Positions 50,434-60,597 of a DNA stretch of 64,000 nucleotides are shown here, piece after piece. The notes below the pieces were generated by a model that did no database searches, was not told the DNA's origin, and worked only from the letters and a program-made list of their open reading frames with translations. A program made the translations under genes and the position numbers. Within the stretch, counting starts at the first letter, position 1. The number at the start of each line of letters is the position of its first letter. The stretch is from NCBI GenBank assembly GCA_021186555.1, contig JAJKFL010000006.1, positions 47,177,690 to 47,241,689 of the forward strand. The letters run 5' to 3'. Origin of the DNA: Reticulitermes speratus (taxonomy: Eukaryota > Arthropoda > Insecta > Blattodea > Rhinotermitidae).

Positions 50434-52101
50434 AAATTTATAATTGTGTGGTGTCGCAGAACACGATACAATGCACAGTCCATATAATTGTATGGTGTCG
50501 CGGAACACAGTGCAATGCACAGTCCAAATTTATAATTGTGTGGTGTCGCGGAACACAGTGCAATGCACAGTCCAAATTTATAATTGTGTGGTGTCGCAGA
50601 ACACAGTGCAATGCACATTCCAAATTTATAATTGTGTGGTGTCGCGGAACACAGTACAATGCACAGTCCATATAATTGTATGGTGTCGCAGAACACGATA
50701 CAATGCACAGTCCATATAATTGTATGGTGTCGCGGAACACAGTGCAATGCACAGTCCAAATTTATAATTGTGTGGTGTCGCGGAACACAGTACAATGCAC
50801 AGTCCAAATTTATAATTGTGTGGTGTCGCAGAACACAGTGCAATGCACAGTCCAAATTTATAATTGTGTGGTGTCGCGGAACACAGTGCAATGCACAGTC
50901 CAAATTTATAATTGTGTGGTGTCGCAGAACACAGTACAATGCACAGTCCAAATTTATAATTGTGTGGTGTCACAGAACACAGTACAATGCACAGTCCAAA
51001 TTTATAATTGTGTGGTGTCGCAAAACACAGTACAATGCACAGTCCAAATTTATAATTGTGTGGTGTCGCAGAACACAGTACAATGCACAGTCCAAATTTA
51101 TAATTGTGTGGTGTCGCAGAACACAGTACAATGCACAGTCCAAATTTATAATTGTGTGGTGTTGCAGAACACAGTACAATGCACAGTCCAAATTTATAAT
51201 TGTGTGGTGTCGCAGAACACAGTACAATGCACAGTCCAAATTTATAATTGTGTGGTGTCGCAGAACACAGTACAATGCACAGTCCAAATTTATAATTGTG
51301 TGGTGTCGCGGAACACAGTACAATGCACAGTCCAAATTTATAATTGTGTGGTGTCGCGGAACACAGTACAATGCACAGTCCAAATTTATAATTGTGTGGT
51401 GTCGCGGAACACAGTGCAATGCACAGTCCAAATTTATAATTGTGTGGTGTCGCAGAACACAGTACAATGCACAGTCCAAATTTATAATTGTGTGGTGTCG
51501 CGGAACACAGTGCAATGCGCAGTCCAAATTTATAATTGTGTGGTGTCGCGGAACACAGTACAATGCACAGTCCAAATTAATAATTGTGTGGTGTCGCAGA
51601 ACACAGTGCAATGCACAGTCCAAATTTATAATTGTGTGGTGTCGCGGAACACAGTGCAATGCACAGTCCAAATTTATAATTGTGTGGTGTCGCAGAACAC
51701 AGTACAATGCACAGTCCAAATTTATAATTGTGTGGTGTCGCGGAACACAGTACAATGCACAGTCCAAATTTATAATTGTGTGGTGTCACGGAACACAGTA
51801 CAATGCACAGTCCAAATTTATAATTGTGTGGTGTCGCAGAACACAGCGCAATGCACAGTCCAAATTTATAATTGTGTGGTGTCGCGGAACACAGTGCAAT
51901 GCACAGTCCAAATTTATAATTGTGTGGTGTCGCGGAACACAGTGCAATGCACAGTCCAAATTTATAATTGTGTGGTGTCGCGGAACACAGTGCAATGCAC
52001 AGTCCAAATTTATAATTGTGTGGTGTCGCGGAACACAGTGCAATGCACAGTCCAAATTTATAATTGTGTGGTGTCGCGGAACACAGTGCAATGCACAGTC
52101 C
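50434..52101. repeat. 48-bp minisatellite (44-bp variants), about 35 copies
   Basis: Unit contains TAATTGTGTGGTGTCGCAGA. Two alternating sites (CGCAGA or CGCGGA, AGTACAAT or AGTGCAAT) vary among units. Short units with CCATATAATTGTATGG cluster at the left end. 48 is divisible by 3, giving artefact frames of up to 498 codons. Confidence 0.97.
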
Positions 52102-53499
52102 TGTGTCCCACCCTTCACACTGTAGACCATTCCTTTCATCCATCTTCGTACACAATAATCCAGTGGGCTTAAGCCTTGCAGTTCTCACTGAGGTAGTTGC
52201 AGGATTCCAGCCTCTGAGCAAAATTGCCAGGTCTGAGATATGTCACTCAGGGCATGTGGTATGGGTACGTGCCTGCTGTGTGCAGTGTTCTGCTGGCGCT
52301 TGTTTGGGGAACATCAAGGTGTCGCGCAATCTTTTTGCGTACCAGCACATGGACTGTGCTCTATCATCTGAACACTTTCTTGTTCGTTGACATCTTGATT
52401 AAACTCACGCTGAGCTGTATCGTGAGTGCTGGGGAGTGAGCTGTTATCACTTTATGTGTGGTAAGCTTGAGTAAACACTGTTTGTGCTGGTATTGTACTG
52501 TTTGGAGAATGTCACAAGTATGCAGCTACAGCATGCACTGCAGTGTTGTCACAAAAATCGTACTTATGAACGGTATCCGCAAACTGCAACTGAACATTTA
52601 TGTTGCATTCGGAACATGACAGACACACTGAGACAAGGATACGTACTGAACTACACATACTGTATGGTATGTCGGTTCTACCTCTGCCCAAGTCAGTTGG
52701 CAATAAAAGGCATGAATGTGCAAAAGGTAAGCCTGCGGTTTGTTTACATCAGCAGCCATTTAGTGGTAGAAACGCTAATTAATATTTTGCATGTGTATGA
52801 TTTGATGAGGCAAGTTGCAGAATCATGTTATACAGTTTAGGCAGGGACCGTTTTTTATTCTTCTGCTAAATAAATTATCAAACACTGTACCTTTAACTAT
52901 GTAATTTGTTCATTAATATGGATAAGGGAAAGAGTAAAATGCTTACAAGATCTGAATCCCAGGTGTGAAATTTCTGTACATTGTTCTTTGTAACTGAGGG
53001 CATTTAAAACGGAGTATGTATGAGTAATGTTCTTCTTGAGAAGCCTCACATTTTCACTGGTCACTACTGTGTTTGCCTGAGTGCTTGCTTGCTTTTCTTC
53101 AGCATCTGTGCACCCCATTATTGCACTCTTGCACCCACAATATTTTGTAGCACTTTTCATGCTTCCAATAACAGTTACACGGGTACATTAATGCATTTCA
53201 GTGAATTATAACTTGGGGGGAAAAATTTGGTACCTGCACAGGATTGTGTTGAGTGTGCGTTGTGACTGGTGTCATGTGTTGAACAGTGCGTGTATGTCGT
53301 CACAGCAGGTACATAGGTCATTCAGCACCGTCATGTAATTGTTGTTGTGCAGACCTTGTGTTGGTCGTATGAATGTGTCCACAGTTGAATGCAGGCAGTC
53401 TCACGCCATTTCTAATTTGTGAATGAGCTAAGCAATTGAAGATTGCCTTTGCAAGTGCTTGCATAAGGTTTGCATTATCTATGTTATTTTGTATTTCAG
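52102..53499. other. No recognised gene
   Basis: One frame at 52484-52840 (118 codons) ends near a donor-like AAAAG|GTAAGC at about 52727, but no family motif and no matching acceptor were found. Otherwise AT-rich unique-looking sequence. Confidence 0.35.
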
Positions 53500-53559
53500 G
53501 GTGGCAAAGAGCAAGAAGGGCCAATGCGGTCATGATTTTCCACGCGGATGGAACCTACG
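53500..53559 (+). CDS. Candidate exon 3 (60 nt)
   Basis: Between TATTTCAG|GGT and CCTACG|GTAAGA, length 60, phase 1 to 1. In the frame that follows from candidate exon 2 it reads WQRARRANAVMIFHADGTY. No family is recognised. Support is only the splice signals and the phase chain. Confidence 0.3.
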
Positions 53560-53864
53560 GTAAGAGGAATTTATCTTGTTATACCTGCTTACTGTACCTT
53601 AGAAAATAATAGATACAGGATCTGTAAAGTTATGTTCATGACTCTGTACTGTCATGATTAGGTATGTTGACAGGAATTTGATTACAAACATACACTTAAA
53701 AACACAGAGGACAAATTTCAAGGTTGCATCTTATGTGACATTATTTGCGGTTGGCAGTGTGTTGAATTCTGTGTCATAGTTCAGGTACTAGTGTTTCTAA
53801 TTCACATGGTGCGTATGGACACTATTGACAATGCACGGTAGGACTGAAATTCTTTGTTACTAAC

Positions 53865-54612
53865 TAACTAACTCCATGTAGCAGAGCCCTTCTTGAGAAG
53901 CTAAAAGGTCGTCAGCTAGTCAAGAAATTCCCCGCGTTTTATGGAACCCGAAGGTTCATCACCGCACTCACAACAGCCCGCCACCTGTCCCTATCCTGAG
54001 CCATATCAATCCAGTCCATGCCCCCATCCCACTTCTTGAAGATCTATTTTAATATTATCCTCCCATCTATGCCTGGGTCTTCCAAGTGGTCTTCTTCCCT
54101 CAGGTCTCCCCACCAAAATCCTGTATGCACCTCTTCCCTCACCCATGCGTGCTACATGCCCCGCCCACCTCATTCTTCTTGATTTGATCACCCGAATAAT
54201 AGTTGGTGATGAGTACAGATCATTAAGTTCCTCGTTATGTAGTCTTCTCCACTCCCCTGTTACCTCGTCCCTCTTAGGCCCAAATATCCTCCTCAGCTCC
54301 CTATTCTCGAACACCCTCAGCCTATGTTCCTCCCTCAGTGTGAGAGACCAAGTCTCACACCCATACAAAACAACAGGCAAAATTATAGTTCTGTATATCT
54401 TAATCTTTGTATTTTTGGATAGCAAACTGGAAGACAGAAGATCCTGCACCGAATGATAACAAGCATTCCCCAACTTCAGTCTGCTCTTAATTTCTTCCCC
54501 AATGCAATATCGATTTGTTAGGGTTGTTCCCAGATATTTGAACTGTTCCACCCTTTCAAAGGATTTATTATCTAACTTTATGTTGTGATTTTGTCCTGCA
54601 TTCTACGTTCAA
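53865..54612 (-). pseudogene. RTE LINE C-terminal region
   Basis: Minus frame 54551-54006 (181 codons) reads EQFKYLGTTLTNRYCIGEEI, then [40 protein letters not shown] and [20 protein letters not shown]. This is the thumb and C-terminal part of CFDP2/RTE-like ORFs. The frame breaks before the family's usual end, whose remnants are visible down to 53880. Confidence 0.9.
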
Positions 54613-54959
54613 TAGAAATAATACACAAATATCCCAAATTCCTACCGTTGTTCACATTTGGTGATCAATAGGTGTAACAACGCTTACCTGGGGTAAGTAG
54701 AATAAAAATCAGAATATTGAACATCTCTTCTTAATTTGTCTGGTCTCGACCAATCTCTCTCTCACCATGCATCACCCACAACAGCCACAATCAAAATCCT
54801 CCAAATCTACAAAATTTACTCCTACTTCAGCTATACAAACTTCCGGTCAGCAATCAAATGCGAACTCAATGCCCTGTTGCCATACGCTAAGTCAGCAGTG
54901 CTAGGCCTTGCATCTTAGAACAAAACAAAGGAACATCTACACTACACTTTAGTACATTA
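54613..54959. other. Foreign segment replacing the RT core
   Basis: This segment sits where the RT catalytic core should be. It has one plus-strand frame (54736-54918, 60 codons) with no recognised motif. Its origin is unknown. Confidence 0.35.
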
Positions 54960-55900
54960 GTTCTAGGCTGGTAACCCTTCTTAAAGTCATTGATGCCCCT
55001 ATAAAGTCTCTGATATTCTTGTCCTTGCTGCTTGTTTCATGTTCATTAATTTTAGCTTTCAGTTTGTCCTTCTTTTTGTTCCTGAAATGTCTACTAGCTT
55101 CGCGTCTTACATTGTTCAGATTATCTACATTACTTTGGTTTGGATTCTGTAATCACTGCATTTTAGCCTGCTTCCTTTGATCTGAAAATTTTAAACATTC
55201 TTCACCAAACCATGGTTTTGCTGCTTCCTTTCATACAGCCCTAGACTATCTTTAGCTTAGATTGTGATACTTCTTTAATGTTTTCCCAAGCACTATTTAT
55301 GTCCTCACTAACATTTAAGTTCTCCAAAGCTACAAACCTGTTTGAGATCTTAATCTGATACTGTTTTCTAACCTCTAGTTCATTTGGCTTCTTGAGATTA
55401 AATCTCTCTGCATCAAACTTCTGTGCGCCTTGTTTAATTACAGCCAGTCTTTCCCTAACTTTTGCAACCACCAGATAGTGATCAGTATCACAGTCAGCTC
55501 CCCTGAAAGATCTCACATCGAGTGTACTTGAATGCCATCTCCTATCTATCAATACGTGTTTGATCTGATATGAATCTTCCAATCAGGAGGGGTCCATCGT
55601 TTATTTATGAATATTTCGGTTCTGGAGCATCGTGCTTTTAACAACTAGATCTTTTGATGTGGCAAAGTTTACTACTCTAATACCATTATCATTACTATCC
55701 TCATGTAAACTCTCATTCCCGATCGTCGGTTTGAAAGTATCCTCCCTCCTCAATTTTGCATTAAAATCTCCTAACAGAATTTTCATATGGTACTTAGGAA
55801 AATGATCGAAAACCTTGTTCTAATTCGTCATCACTTTACTCCTCAGTTGGTGCATGCACATTGATAACAATGATATTACACCAGTGACCGCTTCAGCACT
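54960..55900 (-). pseudogene. RTE LINE endonuclease C-half and linker
   Basis: Minus strand: MKILLGDFNAKLRREDTFKP (L-L-G-D-F-N is the APE catalytic block), NESLHEDSNDNG, then RSFRGADCDTDHYLVVAKVR, where D-x-D-H is the final catalytic block. Stops and frameshifts occur near 55600 and after 55241. Confidence 0.88.
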
Positions 55901-55908
55901 ATATATAA

Positions 55909-58900
55909 CAGTGGTATTCAACCTTTTTTGTTCGCGTACCCCCAGATATAATTTCTCTTCAGCTTTGAACCCCCAAAGTTTATGGTGCATAATTCAAGTT
56001 ATACACAGTCTATAATCTACATTTAAAATGAGTTAAATAAATTACACCCAAAATAATGTACTAAATAATAAGTTTTAAATAAGAAAAAGGAGAATCAAGC
56101 TATTAATAACAAATATATTATTGCCTATCATATAAAAATCAATAAAGAAACAAATGTGTTTTAGCAAAACAAAATTATATGATTAAAAATTTTATAAATT
56201 ATTAATTATTGTGGTTCTGACCTGTTAATGAGATGATTGAGCTTGTTTCTGTCATGCCAGCACCTCAATTCGGGGACGAATTTTCGTGAGTGCGAGGATC
56301 AGAGCTGGTTCTGGGTTCAAGCGGTTCCTGTGTTTCGTTTTGATTGATGTCAGTGCGGAGGAGCCTTGTGCACACAAATACGTTGATGGGAGTGGCAGGA
56401 GGTGTGAAATGACAGCGTCACTAAGCTCCTTGAACTCTTTGCGAGCATCATACCAAAAGTCGCAGATTGACATGTTTTCGAATTTTATTTTCAGTGAACC
56501 GTCATTGGAAATTTCCAGCAGGTTTTCTTTTAATCTTAAGGGAAGATCAGAGGAATTGATGGTGGTGGTATAAAGGGGTTTGTAATCCAAACTTGGGTAT
56601 TGTCTTCTCTCTCAATTTCTGTAAAGTATTATAAAAATTGTATCCTGAGATTTTCCAATTGGCATTTAATTATTTCCAAAACGCGATCAGTAACGCTAAT
56701 TTCATTTTGTCCAGTAAGTTCAAAAACAGTTGGGAAAACTGCATCATTCCCATTATTAACACAATTAATCCAAAACAAGTTTTTTATAAAATCCTTTCAC
56801 CTTCTCACGAACTTTAAAAATATTCTTGTCAAAGCCTTGGAGTTGAAGATTGAGGTCATTAAATTTGTTGAAAATATCTGCCAAATAAGCTAACTGATAA
56901 AGCCAGCCTTCATCTTCAAAATAAGTAACAAATCGGTTTTCAATTTTGAGAGGAAACACTTTACTTCGTCTTTCAGTTCAAAAGGGCAGTCAACATGCGT
57001 CCTCGTGACAGCCATCGCACCTCGGTGTGCAACAGGAGTTGAGTGTGTGTGGATCCCATCTCCTCACACATTTTCTTGAAATGGCGGGAGTTCAATGCAC
57101 GAGACCTGATTAAATTGACAACTTTCAAAGAAATGTTCAGTGTTTCGTGTAAATTAGGAGTCATTTTTTTCGTGACCAAGCTTTGTTTGTGTATGATGCA
57201 GTGTTGCCAGCTGATTTTAGGATTCATTTCGCGAATACGCGAAACAAGACCGCTTTTTTGGCCTGTCATTGCAGCAGCCCCATCAGTGGATACACTGACA
57301 CACCATTCCCACTGCAAATCTAATTCCAACCTTATGAAATTGTCAAAGATTTTAAAAATATCTTCTCCCTTTGTATGTTCTGGTAATTGTTTACATCCGA
57401 GAATTTCATAAAAAATAGCCCCTTTCTTATCATCAAAATACCGAATGTACACAAGCAGCCCAGCTTCATCAGCAAAATCCGCAGATTTATCAATTTGAAT
57501 TGCAAATCTTTTGTCAATTTGAATGTTCTCTGTAATTTGCTCAACAACATCTTGTGCCATGTCATGAATTCTGCGACCTACAGGTGTGTCAAAATTCGGA
57601 ATAGTTTTTATTGAAATTGCAGATTTTTTGTCTAGCATTTTATCTGCTATATTTAAAGCCCCAGATATAATGAGATACTCTACTGCGGTATACGATGATT
57701 TATTGTTTACAGCTATCAATGCTAATTCATACGATGTCTCTAATGCCATCTTTGATGATTGTATAAAATATATATTACATTTGAAGTTTTACTTGCATTT
57801 TCTGCATTGCGTTTGAAAAATTCAGCTGGCTTGTCCTTAATCTCACTGTGATTGGTCACCAAGTGTCGGTGAAGTAGAGATGGTTTCATAGAGTTGTTCG
57901 ATAGAGTTTGGTTGCAAATCACACAGAGTGGAAGAGGTGGATCACACAGATTTGAAACACATCCATATTTAGTGTAGGATCCATTGTAATACCTGTATTT
58001 CACTTTGTCTGCTTTCAAATTTCTTGGGATTTTAGACTTTCTTGTAGATGTTTCAACACTGCTTGCACTAACATCACAGGTTGGAACAGAAACTGTTGCA
58101 CTTTTCAGTGTTTGTGACTCCACTCTGTCGTCATTTTCACTTTTTTCATCGATTTCACGCTTCTTTTTTTTACAATAAATTTATCCATATTGCAGTACGG
58201 AAAATGAAAATAATGATTACTGCTGCAGTTACAAGAAGGAACTGAGTGAATGATGACTAATATGCACTTGTAATTCATTGGCGTTTCTTGTTTCGCAAGT
58301 ATCCGGGACGGCAAAGTGAGCCTTTAACAAGAAGTAAACAAACCGAACCTGCATTTCACAACAGTGACCACACACCACAGAAAGACATTAGGATGGTACA
58401 GCAAAGTCAAGTGAAATTCAATTAACCCAGTAAATTATTAAACAGTAATCATTATTCACAGAGCCGGTAACGTACTACATGTATGTATAATCATATCGCG
58501 ACTCGACACATTACTAAGCTTGTAGACATTTACACCCGACTTAAACTGATCACAGAATTAGGTCTGACACGACTTGTTGGAGCTGTGATACTAAACTAGA
58601 GAGTACTTTGCAATAATGAAATTAAAAGAGCAAGGCCAGGCAAAATGTTTTGTTGTTTCTACAAAAATATAATTCGGTATTTCGGAGTTTTTAAAACCAG
58701 CAACAACTCCCAATGTTTCTCTTGCCGGCAGCGGCAATTGTCAAAGAACAAGGTAATATGAAGGAGTGCATCTGTTTGTTTATTGCCTCAACAATATTTT
58801 GAAGTATGTTCATTGTATGGTTAAAAGAAATGAAAAACAGTATTAGGGAAAACGTTAATCCCTGCCAATAGTGTTCAGTCACGTTCCAACCCACTGTGTG

Positions 58901-59139
58901 GAATAAAATGAAACTAGCCGCCCAAATAAGAATCGCATAAAGGAGAAATAGAGAATATAAATGGCGTTCCCAAATCGCATGTCCTTACGTCCGGGTCTCT
59001 TGTGGCTCACCCTAAATCTGGCCCTGATTATTCAGTGTTTATCACGAAATAATATATTTATTTATTTATTAAATTTCACGTACCCTCTAAGATGTCTTCG
59101 CATACCCTGGGTACACGTACCCCGGGTTGAATACCACTG
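55909..59139 (-). mobile_element. hAT DNA transposon, 3.2 kb, with terminal repeats and 8-bp duplication
   Basis: Ends are CAGTGGTATTCAACC and its exact inverse GGTTGAATACCACTG (15 bp). Flanks ATATATAA (55901-55908) and GTATATAA (59140-59147) match at 7 of 8 positions, the duplication size expected for hAT elements. It inserted into the endonuclease of the RTE LINE. A short deletion derivative is at 60710-61217. Confidence 0.93.
56252..58180 (-). pseudogene. ZBED5-like hAT transposase, frameshifted
   Basis: Minus strand, in order: start near 58180 (MDKFIVKKR) followed by a frame break in an A8 run; a BED zinc finger at about 57940-57790 (LCVICNQTLS, then LLHRHLVTNH); the catalytic domain at 57749-56973 with FAIQIDKSADFADEAGLL, SVSTDGAAAMTGQKSG and LLLHTEVRWLSRGRML; and the C-terminal dimerisation region to 56252 with LLPLPSTYLCAQGSSAL and IKTKHRNRLNP. 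Frame breaks occur near 58165, 57745, 56985 and 56765, so no full protein is made. Confidence 0.9.
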
Positions 59140-59680
59140 GTATATAACATCCTATCGCTAACAAACTCTACTCTCTTAATTGCTGATACTATGATGTGGT
59201 ATACAAAGAAACCTGTTCCCAATTGATGACTTTCATTTCCTTTTCCATATACAAAAGTATAATCCCCCGCTCTTACTGTGCCTCCTTTGTCCCATCTAAC
59301 CTCCTGCACACCCACTAAATCTAATTTGTACCTCGCTAATTCCCTGGCAACTGTCATAAGTGACCCTGACCTATACAGGCTCCTCACGGTCCAAGTGCCA
59401 AATCTCATATTCCTTTTCCGTTGCTTATGTTGTACCAAAGAATCAGTCCAGGTTAAGGGTTTGTGATCAGTTTCGTAACATGGTAATTTTTTTATGGTAA
59501 GGAGTTGTTAGCACCTCGCCCAACCCCCAAGCTGGAGTACCACTCCTTGTCGGCTGTCCGCGACTGCTTATTCAATGTATTCGCAGCTACCCTCCATATC
59601 TGCAGGCTGTTCCTCCATCCGCAACCCGAGGACGCGCCATGCCGTGGTGACAAAGACCCATTAACTGAATTTGGCTGGAA
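59140..59680 (-). pseudogene. RTE LINE 5' UTR and endonuclease start
   Basis: Minus strand from 59438: NMRFGTWTVRSLYRSGSLM, LDLVGVQEVRWDKGGTVRAG and YTFVYGKGNE. G-T-W-x-V-R and Q-E-V-R-W are the first APE endonuclease blocks. 59680-59439 upstream is 5' UTR-like and non-coding. The coding frame is cut at 59147 by the hAT element and resumes at 55900. Confidence 0.88.
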
Positions 59681-59868
59681 ATGATGGGGATTGTTTTGAT
59701 CATGAAATTGACAAAGATAGCTGTAAATTCTTATTCAAGTCTACTGGCACATTGGTAGAGTAGTCACGAGTTTGAATGGCATAACTGATTGGAATCAGGC
59801 TGAAATCTTGGATAAAATAAACAACCAAAATTTGCCGGGAGAGCTGTGTCCCTTACGATACCCGTGAA

Positions 59869-60063
59869 GTGCAATTCACAGACCAAATTCCAACATTTCA
59901 TGTTTCCATGAAAGTACACTCCATGCTGGCATCAAAGTTTTTAACAGGTTACCACTTAGTCTCACAAGTTTTAGGAATGAAAGGGCACAATTTAAAAGTA
60001 GCTTTAAGAAGATACCTAAATGCACTCAATCCTTTAACTCTGCTGATTAATTTGTATGTGTAA
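59869..60063 (+). pseudogene. Possible C-terminal LINE remnant
   Basis: 64-codon frame reading FHVSMKVHSMLASKF and LKVALRRYLNALNPLTLL. The pattern (S-M-K-V-x-S, then F/L-K-x-A-L-R-R-Y-L) loosely resembles the last residues of Jockey-type ORF2 proteins, followed by AT-rich 3' sequence. Weak assignment. Confidence 0.35.
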
Positions 60064-60326
60064 AAGTGATCCATAATATTGTACATATGTATTTATATTA
60101 TTTTGCACTTTTTATCGTTTGTATGTTTGTGACTTATTCCACATCATGCTGTCATTTTGGTAACCTTATGGATCCTTGGAATGTGTGTATGTGTATGAGT
60201 CATAAATATGAAGGGAAGTGATCATATTTGTAATGAATATAATAGTAAAGCTGTATATGTTTTGTATTGATATTCATAAAGTATATGCTTGATGCCATAA
60301 ATCATGTAAGGTCTTTCAAATTACAG

Positions 60327-60368
60327 ATTCCATGCGCATAGAGGCGCGGAATGGGCGTCCCGCGACTG
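60327..60368 (+). CDS. Candidate exon 4 (42 nt)
   Basis: Between AATTACAG|ATT and GCGACTG|GTAAGT, length 42, phase 1 to 1. In the frame that follows from candidate exon 3 it reads DSMRIEARNGRPATG (the first D is formed by the junction). It is GC-rich compared with the surrounding AT-rich sequence and has a strong donor. No family is recognised. Confidence 0.3.
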
Positions 60369-60597
60369 GTAAGTTAAGAGTTTGACTTACCACATAGCTT
60401 TATTTTCCTGGCATTATTTGGCCATAGGTGGCCAGACTTTTGGACACAGTGATCTACTGTAAGGACGGAAAAATCTTTCGCGATCTACCATAGTACATGA
60501 TGTATTAATATTAGGTCAACTGGGTAAAGTAATGTAAAATAGCTTAACAACAAATAGGTAAAAGTACAGTTGTTTCGTTTAGTAAAAATTAACCTTT

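Larger units (their letters stand above)
53865..59680 (-). mobile_element. RTE-clade LINE, internally deleted and split by hAT
   Basis: A minus-strand non-LTR retrotransposon with 5' UTR-like sequence (59680-59439), APE endonuclease start (59438-59148), a hAT insertion, endonuclease remainder and linker (55900-54960), then after 350 bp of foreign sequence the C-terminal domain (54612-53865). The RT catalytic core is missing. The 3' end is a short (TTAG)n tail (CTAACTAACTAACT on the plus strand near 53860-53873), as RTE-type elements often have. It cannot move on its own. Confidence 0.85.

Noticed and set aside
50632..52172. Two plus-strand frames of about 498 codons
   Set aside because: 48-bp repeat artefacts. 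The two frames overlap fully and encode only repeat peptide.
52484..52840. 118-codon frame with a donor-like end
   Set aside because: No recognised motif, no good acceptor and an overlapping frame of similar length. Too weak to call an exon.
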